Origin: Rugamonas aquatica
GTDB taxonomy: Bacteria > Pseudomonadota > Gammaproteobacteria > Burkholderiales > Burkholderiaceae_D
NCBI RefSeq assembly: GCF_009380215.1
Contig: NZ_WHUG01000014.1
Coordinates: 107,281-171,280, forward strand
Direction of reading: 5' to 3'
Length of the DNA: 64,000 bases
Of this stretch, positions 1 through 7,683 are shown piece after piece. The notes beneath the pieces are model-generated. The model worked only from the letters and a program-made list of their open reading frames with translations. It was not told the DNA's origin and did not search any database. Position 1 is the first letter of the stretch. Each line of letters opens with the position of its first letter. Both the position numbers and the translations under genes were made by a program.

Positions 1-1
1 C

Positions 2-316
2 ACCTTCGCCGTGTGGGATGACGACGATGGCGAGCGCAAGCTGGTGCCCTTCGCCAAAGCCTACTCGGGCCTGAGCGACGCCGAGATCGCGCAGGTGGAC
101 CGCGCCATCCGCAAGACCACGATCGAGAAATTCGGCCCGGTGCGCAGCGTCACGCCGAGCATGGTGTTCGAGATCGGCTTCGAAGGCATCGCCAGTTCGC
201 CGCGCCACAAGTCCGGCATCGCCGTGCGTTTCCCGCGCATCCTGCGGCGGCGCGAGGACAAGTCCGTCGAGGAAGCCGACACGCTGGCTGCGCTGAAAAC
301 GCTGCTCGCATCATGA
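2..316 (+). CDS. ATP-dependent DNA ligase, C-terminal part (truncated by window start)
   Basis: The open frame enters from the left edge and ends at TGA 314-316, so only about the last 104 residues are visible. They resemble the OB-fold C-terminus of bacterial ATP-dependent DNA ligases of the kind that travel with a DEXH helicase: a KLVPFAKAY segment, then VFEIGFEGI and a basic IAVRFPRILRRRED tail. This domain closes over the nicked duplex during nick sealing. The stop overlaps the start of the helicase (ATGA), which indicates translational coupling within one operon. The nucleotidyl-transferase domain with the catalytic lysine lies outside the window, so the assignment leans on the C-terminal motifs and on the two diagnostic downstream partners. 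Confidence 0.85.
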   Translation, partial: TFAVWDDDDGERKLVPFAKAYSGLSDAEIAQVDRAIRKTTIEKFGPVRSVTPSMVFEIGFEGIASSPRHKSGIAVRFPRILRRREDKSVEEADTLAALKTLLAS

Positions 317-2769
317 GCGCCATGCGGCAGACCGAGGACTGGTTTGCCGCGCGCGGCTGGAGCGTGTTCCCGTTCCAGCGCGAAGTCTGGGCCGCCGCCG
401 GCGCCGGTCGTTCAGGCCTGCTGCATGCCAGCACCGGCGCGGGCAAGACCTATGCTGTCTGGTTTGCGGCCTTGCAGCGCGCGGCAGCGGCGGCGCGCGC
501 CAAGGCCGGCCTGCGCGTGCTGTGGATTACGCCGATGCGCGCGCTGGCCGCCGACACCCTGCGCGCCCTGCAGCAGTCGGCCGCCGAGCTGGCGCCGCAC
601 TGGCAGATCGAATCGCGCACCGGCGACACCGGTTCGGCCCAGCGCGCGCGGCAGAACAAGCGCCTGCCCGAGACCCTGATCACGACGCCGGAAAGCCTGA
701 CCCTGATGCTCAGCAGGGCGGAGGCGCCGGCCCAGTTCGCGCAGCTGGACATGATCGTCATCGACGAATGGCATGAGCTGATGGGGAACAAGCGCGGCGT
801 GCAGACGCAGCTCGCGCTGGCGCGCCTGCGGCACTGGAATCCGCGGCTGCTGGTGTGGGGCCTGTCGGCCACGCTGGGCAATCTGGCGCGAGCGCGGGAA
901 GCGCTGATGCCGGACGGCGTGGTTGTCGAAGGCCATGTCGCCAAGGAGATCGTGGTCGATACGCTGATCCCCGAGCATCCTTCGCGTTTTCCCTGGGGCG
1001 GGCATCTCGGCATCCAGATGCTGGCGCCGGTGATCGCGGAAATCGAGATGCACGCCACCACGCTGGTGTTCACCAACACGCGTTCGCAGGCGGAGCTGTG
1101 GTATCAGCACATGCTCGATGCGCGTCCCGACTGGGCGGGCCTGATCGCGCTGCATCACGGTTCGCTCGACAAAGAGGTGCGCGACTGGGTGGAACAGGGT
1201 TTGAAGCAGGGGCAGCTGAAGGCGGTGGTCTGCACTTCCAGCCTGGATCTGGGCGTGGACTTCCTGCCGGTGGAGCGGGTGCTGCAGATCGGCAGCGCCA
1301 AGGGCATCGCGCGGCTGCTGCAGCGGGCCGGCCGCAGCGGCCACGCGCCGGGCCGCGTCTCGCGACTGACGCTGGTGCCGACGCAAAGCATGGAGCTGCT
1401 GGAGGCTGCCGGCGCGAAGCAGGCGGTGGCCGCGCGCGACATCGAAGCGCGGCCGGTGCCGGACAAGCCGCTCGACGTGCTGGTGCAGCATCTGGTGACG
1501 ATCGCGCTGGGCGGCGGCTTCCGTTCCGATGCCCTGTACGCGGAGGTGCGCAGCGCCTGGTCGTATCGCGACCTGACGCGCGACGAATGGCAATGGGCGC
1601 TGGACTTCGTGGCGCGCGGCGGGCAGACGCTGGCCGTCTATCCGGAATACCGCCGCGTGCTGCCGGATGAGGAGGGCGTCTACCGCGTGCCGGACGTCGC
1701 GCTCGGGCGGCGCCACCGCATGGGCATCGGCACCATCGTGTCGGAGGCGTCACTGCAGGTCAAGTACCTGAGCGGCGGGCGGCTGGGCAGCGTGGAGGAG
1801 GGTTTCATTTCGCGGCTGCGCAAGGGCGATCACTTCCTGTTCGCGGGACGCATCCTGGAATTCGTCCGCCTGCACGAGATGACGGCCTACGTGCGCCGCG
1901 CCACCGGCGCCAAAGGCGCGGTGCCGCGCTGGCAGGGCGGCAAGATGCCGCTGTCGTCCGAGCTGGCGCATGCGGCGCTGGAGCAGCTGCGCCTTGCCGC
2001 GCTGGCCGGCGAGGCCGATCTGCGCCTCGGCCCGGAGATGCAGGCCTTGCAGCCACTGCTGGCGATCCAGCGGCGCTGGTCGGCGCTGCCGACGCCCGAC
2101 ACCACCGTCATCGAGACCATGCAAAGCCGTGAAGGCTGCCACCTGTTCATGTTCCCGTTCGCCGGACGTTCGGTGCATATCGGCCTGGCCTCGCTGCTGG
2201 CGTGGCGCGTGGGCAGGCTGACGCCGGCGACGTTTTCCATCGCCGTCAACGACTACGGCCTGGAGCTGCTGGCGCCGCAGCCGCTGGACTGGCCGGCACT
2301 GCTGGCCGGCGCGCATGGCGCCGACGTCGCGCTGTTCGGCACCGGCGGTTTGCTGGAGGACGTGCTGGCCAGCCTGAACGCGGCCGAGCTGTCGCGGCGA
2401 CGCTTCCGCGAGATCGCCCGCATCGCCGGGCTGGTGTTCCAGGGCTATCCCGGCCAGCCGAAAAGCGCGCGGCAATTGCAGGCGTCGTCGTCGCTTTTCT
2501 TTTCGGTGTTCAGCCAGCACGACGCGGGCAATCTGCTGCTGACGCAGGCGCAGCGCGAAGTGCTGGAGCAGGAGCTGGAGCTGGGCCGGCTGCGCGCGAC
2601 CCTGCTGGAGCTGCAGGCGCGCCGCGTCAGCTTCCACACGGTCAAGCGCGCCACGCCGTTCGGCTTCGCGCTGATGGTGGAGCGCTTCCGCGAAAAACTC
2701 AGCACCGAAAAACTGTCGGACCGCGTGGCCCGCATGGTGCGCGAACTGGAAAAGGCGGCCGGGCCATGA
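313..2769 (+). CDS. Ligase-associated DEXH-box (Lhr-like) DNA helicase
   Basis: 818-residue superfamily 2 helicase. Visible motifs: Walker A TGAGKT (41-46), DEWH motif II (151-154), SATLGN motif III, and QRAGRSGH motif VI; the C-terminal half is the Lhr-type winged-helix/DUF region. Family members act in the cytoplasm on DNA in the ligase-associated repair operon (ligase, helicase, MBL exonuclease, phosphoesterase). The start ATG overlaps the ligase stop and the 3-prime end overlaps pdeM by 4 nt, so all three genes are probably one transcript. Length is normal for the family and no motif is damaged. Confidence 0.93.
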   Translation: MSAMRQTEDWFAARGWSVFPFQREVWAAAGAGRSGLLHASTGAGKTYAVWFAALQRAAAAARAKAGLRVLWITPMRALAADTLRALQQSAAELAPHWQIESRTGDTGSAQRARQNKRLPETLITTPESLTLMLSRAEAPAQFAQLDMIVIDEWHELMGNKRGVQTQLALARLRHWNPRLLVWGLSATLGNLARAREALMPDGVVVEGHVAKEIVVDTLIPEHPSRFPWGGHLGIQMLAPVIAEIEMHATTLVFTNTRSQAELWYQHMLDARPDWAGLIALHHGSLDKEVRDWVEQGLKQGQLKAVVCTSSLDLGVDFLPVERVLQIGSAKGIARLLQRAGRSGHAPGRVSRLTLVPTQSMELLEAAGAKQAVAARDIEARPVPDKPLDVLVQHLVTIALGGGFRSDALYAEVRSAWSYRDLTRDEWQWALDFVARGGQTLAVYPEYRRVLPDEEGVYRVPDVALGRRHRMGIGTIVSEASLQVKYLSGGRLGSVEEGFISRLRKGDHFLFAGRILEFVRLHEMTAYVRRATGAKGAVPRWQGGKMPLSSELAHAALEQLRLAALAGEADLRLGPEMQALQPLLAIQRRWSALPTPDTTVIETMQSREGCHLFMFPFAGRSVHIGLASLLAWRVGRLTPATFSIAVNDYGLELLAPQPLDWPALLAGAHGADVALFGTGGLLEDVLASLNAAELSRRRFREIARIAGLVFQGYPGQPKSARQLQASSSLFFSVFSQHDAGNLLLTQAQREVLEQELELGRLRATLLELQARRVSFHTVKRATPFGFALMVERFREKLSTEKLSDRVARMVRELEKAAGP

Positions 2770-3434
2770 GCGCCTTGATGTCGACCGCGGCGCCGGCCTG
2801 GCTGGCGGGCGAACTGGTGATGCTGCTGGCGCAGAAGGCGCTGTACTGGCCGCGCGAGAAAATGCTGGTGGTGGCCGACATCCATTTCGGCAAGGCGGCC
2901 TCGTTCCGCGCGCTGGGCGTGCCCGTGCCGGGCGGCACCACCGCCGCCAACACCGGCGCGCTCGATGTGCTGATCGGGCAGTACGAGGTCGACCAGATTC
3001 TGTTTCTCGGCGATTTCATGCATGCCAGGGCCGCGCACGCGGCGGCCACGCTGGCGGCCATGCGCGAGTGGCGCTGGCGCCATCCGCAGCTGCGGATGGT
3101 GGTGGTGCGCGGCAATCACGATGCGCATGCCGGCGATCCGCCGGCCTCGCTGCAAATCGACATGGTCGACGAGCCGCACGCCGTGTCGCCGTTCGCGTTC
3201 TGCCATCATCCCGACGTGCTGGTGCCGGCCTATGTGCTGGCCGGCCACGTGCATCCGCTGTACCGGCTGCGCCATGGCTGGGAATCGCTGATGCTGCCTT
3301 GCTTCCTGCTGAGCGAGACGCGGGCGGTGCTGCCGTCGTTCGGTGCCTTCACCGGCGGCCACGCGGTGGTCCCCGAGCCCGGCGAGCGGCTGTTCGTCAC
3401 CACCGGGGACGCGGTGTTCGAAGTGCCGGCGTGA
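2766..3434 (+). CDS. pdeM: Ligase-associated DNA damage response phosphoesterase PdeM
   Basis: 222-residue calcineurin-like metallophosphoesterase. Metal-binding blocks are intact: D38-x-H40 (ADIHFGK), G82-D83 (LGDF), GNHD (116-119) and AGHVH (159-163). Members of this family are encoded with bacterial ATP-dependent ligases and Lhr-like helicases and are thought to process DNA ends during repair. The ATG at 2766 overlaps the helicase TGA, so translation is coupled. An open frame continues far upstream, but the ATG at 2766 fits the family length and starts just before the first conserved beta strand. Confidence 0.9.
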   Translation: MSALMSTAAPAWLAGELVMLLAQKALYWPREKMLVVADIHFGKAASFRALGVPVPGGTTAANTGALDVLIGQYEVDQILFLGDFMHARAAHAAATLAAMREWRWRHPQLRMVVVRGNHDAHAGDPPASLQIDMVDEPHAVSPFAFCHHPDVLVPAYVLAGHVHPLYRLRHGWESLMLPCFLLSETRAVLPSFGAFTGGHAVVPEPGERLFVTTGDAVFEVPA

Positions 3435-3596
3435 AATCGTAAGAGACATTCGGTTAGGCATACAACCGGTACCCGGAATGCTCCTACATGGCTGTCTGTC
3501 CGCGTCCTATATTGTGCGGTTGGGTCGTGCACTACGATGACTGCTCCTGTGCAGCAAGCAGGATCAGTCAGCGGTAGGTAACCACAGGAGGCAATC

Positions 3597-3947
3597 ATGG
3601 CCACTTCCAATCAGGGCAGCGACCAAGGCAGCAAGCAGGGCGACAAATCCGGCAGTCAGCAGAAGGACACCAGCAAGCGCGGTTTCGCTTCGATGGACCC
3701 GGCACAGCAACGTGAGATCGCGGCCGAAGGCGGCCGCGCCGCTCACGAGAAAGGCACGGCGCACGAATTCACATCCGAAGAAGCGCGCCGCGCCGGCAGC
3801 ATGAGCCACAAGAACGATGCCCGCAGCAGCCAGGGCAGCACCGGTGGCAGCGCATCGCAAGGCGGCGGCGGCAAGGGCGGCAGCGACGAGGATGAGGATG
3901 ACAACAGCCGTAGCGGCCGCAGCGGTTCCAGCCGTTCCAAACCTTAA
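3597..3947 (+). CDS. KGG-domain stress-induced protein
   Basis: 116-residue, highly polar, disordered-looking protein. Residues 28-68 hold two KGG/Con-10 type repeats (RGFASMDPAQQREIAAEGGR, then a second copy around EFTSEEARRAG). This motif occurs in general-stress proteins of the YciG/Con-10 type. The C-terminal 45 residues are a Ser/Gly/Asp/Arg low-complexity tail. A strong AGGAGG ribosome site lies 6 nt upstream of the ATG, suggesting high expression. It is monocistronic, with a rho-independent terminator directly downstream. The molecular function of the family is not established. Confidence 0.85.
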   Translation: MATSNQGSDQGSKQGDKSGSQQKDTSKRGFASMDPAQQREIAAEGGRAAHEKGTAHEFTSEEARRAGSMSHKNDARSSQGSTGGSASQGGGGKGGSDEDEDDNSRSGRSGSSRSKP

Positions 3948-3960
3948 GCGATAGCACTCC

Positions 3961-3990
3961 GGGGGCGGTTGATCCGCCCCCTTTTTTTTT
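3961..3990 (+). terminator. Rho-independent terminator after the KGG gene
   Basis: GGGGGCGG (3961-3968), loop TTGAT, CCGCCCCC (3974-3981), followed by nine T. The T tract abuts the stop of the convergent pyridoxamine-oxidase-like gene. Confidence 0.9.
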
Positions 3991-4486
3991 ACAGGCAGAT
4001 CGTGGTGTGGCGGCCCATCTGCGATGGGGTACGGCCGCTGAGGACGGCGCGGGCCAGCTGGAATAGCTGCTTCATCTTGCCGGCGCCGGCATCCCAGTAC
4101 TCGGCGCTCTGGATGCGCACCCGGATCAGCGCCAGGTGCGGATCGTCCAGCCCGCCGGGGAACCAGCTGCGCACCGCCGGGTTCCATAACTCGCGCGCCT
4201 TGGCCCTGTCCTTCAGCAGGTAAGCCTGGCCGGCCACCGACAGGTAGACGCTCTCTGCCGGATTGGAAAAGCTGACGTTGACGCCGGGATGGCGCTCCAG
4301 GTCGTCCGCGAAGTCGGCATCGTCCGACGTGAAAAACCAGATATTGCCTTCGTTGTCGATCTGCTGCGCGGTCAGCGGGCGGCTGCTGATCTTCTCGTCT
4401 TCGCCGGCCGTGGTGAACATGCCGAAGCGTACATCCTTGATCTTGGCGGCGAGGGTGTTGATTTGTTCCTGAGTATAGAGCGGCAT
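3989..4486 (-). CDS. Pyridoxamine 5-phosphate oxidase-like general stress protein
   Basis: 165 residues with the split-barrel flavin-binding fold of the general stress protein 26 group (COG3871-like): GMFTTAGEDEKISSRPLT near residues 22-39, NIWFFTSDDADFADDL, then VNVSFSNPAESVYLSVAGQA. Members bind FMN, FAD or F420-like cofactors; substrate is usually unknown, and this is not expected to be the vitamin B6 enzyme PdxH. The gene converges on the KGG stress gene and shares its intergenic terminator region, so a common stress context is plausible but inferred. Confidence 0.85.
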   Translation of the reverse strand: MPLYTQEQINTLAAKIKDVRFGMFTTAGEDEKISSRPLTAQQIDNEGNIWFFTSDDADFADDLERHPGVNVSFSNPAESVYLSVAGQAYLLKDRAKARELWNPAVRSWFPGGLDDPHLALIRVRIQSAEYWDAGAGKMKQLFQLARAVLSGRTPSQMGRHTTICL

Positions 4487-4595
4487 AATGCGCCTCCATG
4501 ATGGTCGTGGACGGTTTGCCCCAGCTTACCCCGCGTGCGCCACGCTCACCGTGCGTAACTTAACCCAGCTTTACATTGCCGATACACGATGGCGA

Positions 4596-4624
4596 TTGAC
4601 TTCGCAAATGATAATCATTATCAT
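4596..4624 (+). promoter_or_regulatory. Sigma70 promoter with overlapping Fur box
   Basis: A -35 TTGACT (4596-4601) is spaced 17 bp from a -10 TATCAT (4619-4624). The spacer and -10 are covered by the perfect 7-1-7 palindrome TGATAAT-C-ATTATCA (4609-4623). The 19-bp window 4604-4622 matches the classical Fur consensus at 17 of 19 positions. Iron-loaded Fur bound here would block RNA polymerase, so the downstream operon should be induced by iron limitation. Confidence 0.88.
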
Positions 4625-4652
4625 CTACATTTATCCCATTGAAGGAAAGCCC

Positions 4653-5300
4653 TTGAGCGCCCAAGCCGCAGCCTCCGCCCGCAACGCCAGCCGTGCCGTT
4701 TGGCTCAAGCATCTGCACCAATGGCACTGGGTCAGTTCGGCGATGTGCCTGATGGGCATGTTCTTGTTCAGCATCACCGGCATCACCCTGAACCACTCGT
4801 CGCAGATCGAGGCCAAGCCGGCCGTCGTGCGCCAGCAGGCCACCGTGCCGGCCGCGCTGACGGCGCAGCTGCGCGCCTACGCCGCCGAGCACGACGGCGC
4901 CAAGCAGCCGCTGCCGGCCGCCGCCGAGCAATGGCTGCTCGCCACGTGGAAGGTGCAGGCCGGCGGCCGCGCCGCCGAGTGGGCCGCCGATGAAGTCTAT
5001 CTGCCGCTGCCCAAGGCCGGCGGCGACGCCTGGGTGCGCATCGCGCTGGAAGACGGCGCGGCCGAATTCGAAAACACCGACCGCGGCTGGGTCTCCTGGC
5101 TCAACGACGTGCACAAGGGCCGCAACACCGGCACGGCCTGGAACTGGTTCATCGACATCTTCGCCGGCGCCTGCCTGGTGTTCTGCATCACCGGCCTGTT
5201 GATCCTGAAATTCCACGCGGCCAACCGCCCGTTCACCTGGCCGATGGTGGGCCTGGGCGTCCTGATTCCTTTTGTCATCGCACTGCTGTTCATTCATTAA
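4653..5300 (+). CDS. PepSY-associated transmembrane protein
   Basis: 215 residues from a TTG start preceded by a GAAGGAAAG ribosome site; the frame is open further upstream, but that part overlaps the Fur-controlled promoter and cannot be coding in its transcript. TM1 lies near residues 28-48 (with the ITGITLNHSS motif), followed by a periplasmic domain and two more helices (about 165-190 and 195-215). The WHWVSS...GITLNH and WLNDVHKGRNTG blocks are typical of PepSY-associated TM proteins, which in other systems pass electrons across the membrane to periplasmic iron-siderophore or flavin acceptors. First gene of a five-gene operon. Confidence 0.85.
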   Translation: MSAQAAASARNASRAVWLKHLHQWHWVSSAMCLMGMFLFSITGITLNHSSQIEAKPAVVRQQATVPAALTAQLRAYAAEHDGAKQPLPAAAEQWLLATWKVQAGGRAAEWAADEVYLPLPKAGGDAWVRIALEDGAAEFENTDRGWVSWLNDVHKGRNTGTAWNWFIDIFAGACLVFCITGLLILKFHAANRPFTWPMVGLGVLIPFVIALLFIH

Positions 5301-5318
5301 TCTCACGACAGGTACTCC

Positions 5319-5834
5319 ATGAAACTACGCTATTCCATCGCACTCAGCCTGCCTCTGGCCAGCGCCTCGGCCATGGGCGCCGATCTGGCCCTCAAACTCG
5401 AAGTGCCGCAACTGAACGTGGCGGAGTATCACCGTCCCTACATCGCGGCCTGGCTGGAAAACGCCGATCAAAAAGTAGTGGCCAATCTGGCCGTGCTGTA
5501 TGACACCAAGAAGAAGGACAACGCCGGTACCAAGTGGCTCAAGGACATCCGTCAGTGGTGGCGCAAGAGCGGCCGCGACCTGGAGATGCCGATGGACGGC
5601 GTCAGCGGCGCAACCAAGGCGCCGGGCGAACAGTCGCTGAGCTTCCCGGGCGCGAAAGCCGCGCTGGACAAGCTGCCGGCCGGCCAGTACACGCTGGTGG
5701 TGGAAGCCGCGCGCGAAGCCGGTGGCCGCGAAGCGGTCAAGGTGCCGCTGCAATGGCCGCCGAAGTCGGCGCAGAACGTGAGCGGCCAGGGCAAGGAAGA
5801 GCTGGGCGCCGTGGTAGTCCAACTCAAACCTTAA
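5319..5834 (+). CDS. DUF2271 secreted protein with a flavinylation motif
   Basis: 171 residues with an N-terminal Sec signal peptide (hydrophobic stretch 5-19, cleavage probably near ASA/AMG-AD). The rest is a DUF2271 domain with paired Trp residues (WLKDIRQWW). Residues 93-99 read DGVSGAT (bases 5595-5615), which fits the D-x-x-(S/T)-G-A-T signature to which ApbE attaches FMN through the threonine in NqrC and RnfG. An apbE gene lies two genes downstream, so covalent FMN on T99 is a strong inference. The protein would be a periplasmic flavin carrier between the membrane PepSY protein or reductase and an extracytosolic acceptor. Confidence 0.88.
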   Translation: MKLRYSIALSLPLASASAMGADLALKLEVPQLNVAEYHRPYIAAWLENADQKVVANLAVLYDTKKKDNAGTKWLKDIRQWWRKSGRDLEMPMDGVSGATKAPGEQSLSFPGAKAALDKLPAGQYTLVVEAAREAGGREAVKVPLQWPPKSAQNVSGQGKEELGAVVVQLKP

Positions 5835-5843
5835 GGCCTGTCC

Positions 5844-6665
5844 ATGAAACTGTATAAATCGTTTATCGCCTTGGCGCTGGCCGGCCTGTCCCTGAGCGCG
5901 CAGGCGCACAAGCCGTGGCTGCTGCCGTCGTCGACCATCGTCGAAGGCAAGGAAGCCTGGGTGACCGTGGACGCCGCCATTTCCGAAGGCTTGTTCGATA
6001 TCGACCACCAGCCGCTCAAGCTGGACGGCATCGTCATCACCGGCCCGGACGGCGGCAAGCTGGCCATGGAAAACGTCGGCAACGGCAAGCTGCGCAACAC
6101 CTTCGACGTCAAGCTGCCGAAGCCGGGTACTTACCGCATCGCGCTGGTGTCGCAGAGCGTGATGGGCAGCTACAAGGACAAGGCCGGCGAGATGAAGCGC
6201 TTCCGCGGCACCGAGGAATCGCTGGCCAAGGATGTGCCGGCCGACGCCACCGAGGTCAAGCTGACGCGCACGCAAGGCCGCCTGGAGACTTTCGTCTCGA
6301 CCGGCACGCCGGACATGGCGGTGTTCAAGCCGACCGGCGTCGGCCTGGAGCTGGTGCCGGTGACGCATCCGAACGATATGCGTGCGGGCGAGAAGGCCAC
6401 CTGGCGCTTCCTGTTGGACGGCAAGCCTGCGGCCAACCAGGGCTTCAGCCTGATTCCGGGCGGCGTGCGCTATCGCGGCACGCTGGGCGAGATCCGCAAG
6501 AACACCGACGCCAACGGCGAAGCGACGTTCGAGCTGCCGGCAGCGGGCATGTACCTGGTCAGCAGCGCCTGGCCGGCCGCCGCGCCGCAGGTGCCGGGCC
6601 AGCCGCCGCAGATGGCGCCACGTCGCGTGACCTACGCGGCGACGGTAGAAATCCTGCCGCAGTAA
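5844..6665 (+). CDS. DUF4198 periplasmic protein
   Basis: 273 residues with a clear Sec signal peptide (KLYKSFIALALAGLSLSAQA, cleaved before HKPWLLPSS). The remainder is a beta-rich DUF4198 protein; members are found near TonB receptors and metal uptake genes, and the fold resembles carboxypeptidase-regulatory or Ig-like domains. A C-terminal domain with TDANGEATFELPAAGMYLV is typical of such beta sandwiches. The conserved mature N-terminal HKPW could bind a metal or ligand, which is inference. It sits 9 nt after the DUF2271 gene in the Fur-controlled operon. Confidence 0.85.
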   Translation: MKLYKSFIALALAGLSLSAQAHKPWLLPSSTIVEGKEAWVTVDAAISEGLFDIDHQPLKLDGIVITGPDGGKLAMENVGNGKLRNTFDVKLPKPGTYRIALVSQSVMGSYKDKAGEMKRFRGTEESLAKDVPADATEVKLTRTQGRLETFVSTGTPDMAVFKPTGVGLELVPVTHPNDMRAGEKATWRFLLDGKPAANQGFSLIPGGVRYRGTLGEIRKNTDANGEATFELPAAGMYLVSSAWPAAAPQVPGQPPQMAPRRVTYAATVEILPQ

Positions 6666-6672
6666 GTTGGTG

Positions 6673-7683
6673 ATGCGTCGTGTCCTGTTGCCGCATGTGG
6701 TCTCCGACGAGCCGGCGCCCGCCGGTGGCGTGATCCGCGATTTCGGCGGCCGCAGCATGGGCACCAGCTGGTCGGTGCGGCTGGTGGCCGCGCCGGACGA
6801 CGCCTGCGCCCAGTTGCAGCAAGGTCTGCAGCAGCAGCTGGACGCCGTGGTGGCCGAGATGAGCCACTGGGAACAGGACTCCGATCTGGGCCGTTTCAAC
6901 CGCGCCGGAGCGGGCAGCTGGCATCAGCTGCCGCCGGCGTTTTTCGATGTGCTGGCGTTTGCGATGGAGGTGTCCCGTGCTTCGGGCGGCGCCTACGATC
7001 CCTGCGCCGGCGAACTGGTGAACCTGTGGGGCTTCGGCCCGCACGGCAGGTTCGACCAGCCTGATTTCGTGCCGCCCGCCGACGCGCAGATCGCCGCCGT
7101 GCGCGCTGCGCTGGCCGCGCATCCGGTGGTGCTGGAACGCGACGGCCGCCGCGCCTTGCAGCCGGGCGGCGTGCAGCTGGATTTGTCGGCGGTGGCCAAG
7201 GGCTACAGCGTCGACCGTCTCGCGTATTTTTTGAAGTCGCAGGGTTATGCGCACTACCTGGTCGAAGTCGGCGGCGAGCTGCGCGGCGCTGGCGTCAAGC
7301 CCGACGGCCAGCCGTGGTGGGTGGCGCTGGAGCAGGTGGACGGTGCGCAGCTGGATGAACTCGTGCTTGCCCTGCACGGCCTGTCGGTAGCGACCTCGGG
7401 CGACTACCGCCGCTACTTCCAGCTGAATGGACAGCGCTATTCCCACACCATCGACCCGCGCAACGGCATGCCGATCGCCAACGATCTCGCCTCCGTCACC
7501 GTGGTCCATCCACAATGCATGGCCGCCGACGCCTGGTCCACCGCCTTGACGGTGCTGGGTTGCGAGCACGGCCTGCGCCTGGCCGAACAACAAGGCCTGG
7601 CGGCGCGCTTTGTCGCCCGCCATCGCGACGGCGGCTTTACCGAACACATGAGTACCCATTTACGCAGCATGCTCGACGAATGA
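6673..7683 (+). CDS. apbE: FAD:protein FMN transferase (ApbE family)
   Basis: 336 residues. ApbE landmarks: GRSMGTSWSVRL near the N-terminus, DLSAVAKGYSVDRLA, VEVGGELRGAG, HTIDPRNGMP and the metal-site segment MAADAWSTALTVLG. The enzyme transfers FMN from FAD to a Thr/Ser in a Dxx(S/T)GAT motif; the DUF2271 protein of this operon carries one. Three starts are in frame (TTG 6667, GTG 6670, ATG 6673); ATG is preferred. An in-frame TAG at 6646 rules out a longer N-terminus, and no signal peptide or lipobox is visible, which is unusual for an ApbE with an exported target. The stop overlaps the next start (ATGA). Confidence 0.92.
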   Translation: MRRVLLPHVVSDEPAPAGGVIRDFGGRSMGTSWSVRLVAAPDDACAQLQQGLQQQLDAVVAEMSHWEQDSDLGRFNRAGAGSWHQLPPAFFDVLAFAMEVSRASGGAYDPCAGELVNLWGFGPHGRFDQPDFVPPADAQIAAVRAALAAHPVVLERDGRRALQPGGVQLDLSAVAKGYSVDRLAYFLKSQGYAHYLVEVGGELRGAGVKPDGQPWWVALEQVDGAQLDELVLALHGLSVATSGDYRRYFQLNGQRYSHTIDPRNGMPIANDLASVTVVHPQCMAADAWSTALTVLGCEHGLRLAEQQGLAARFVARHRDGGFTEHMSTHLRSMLDE

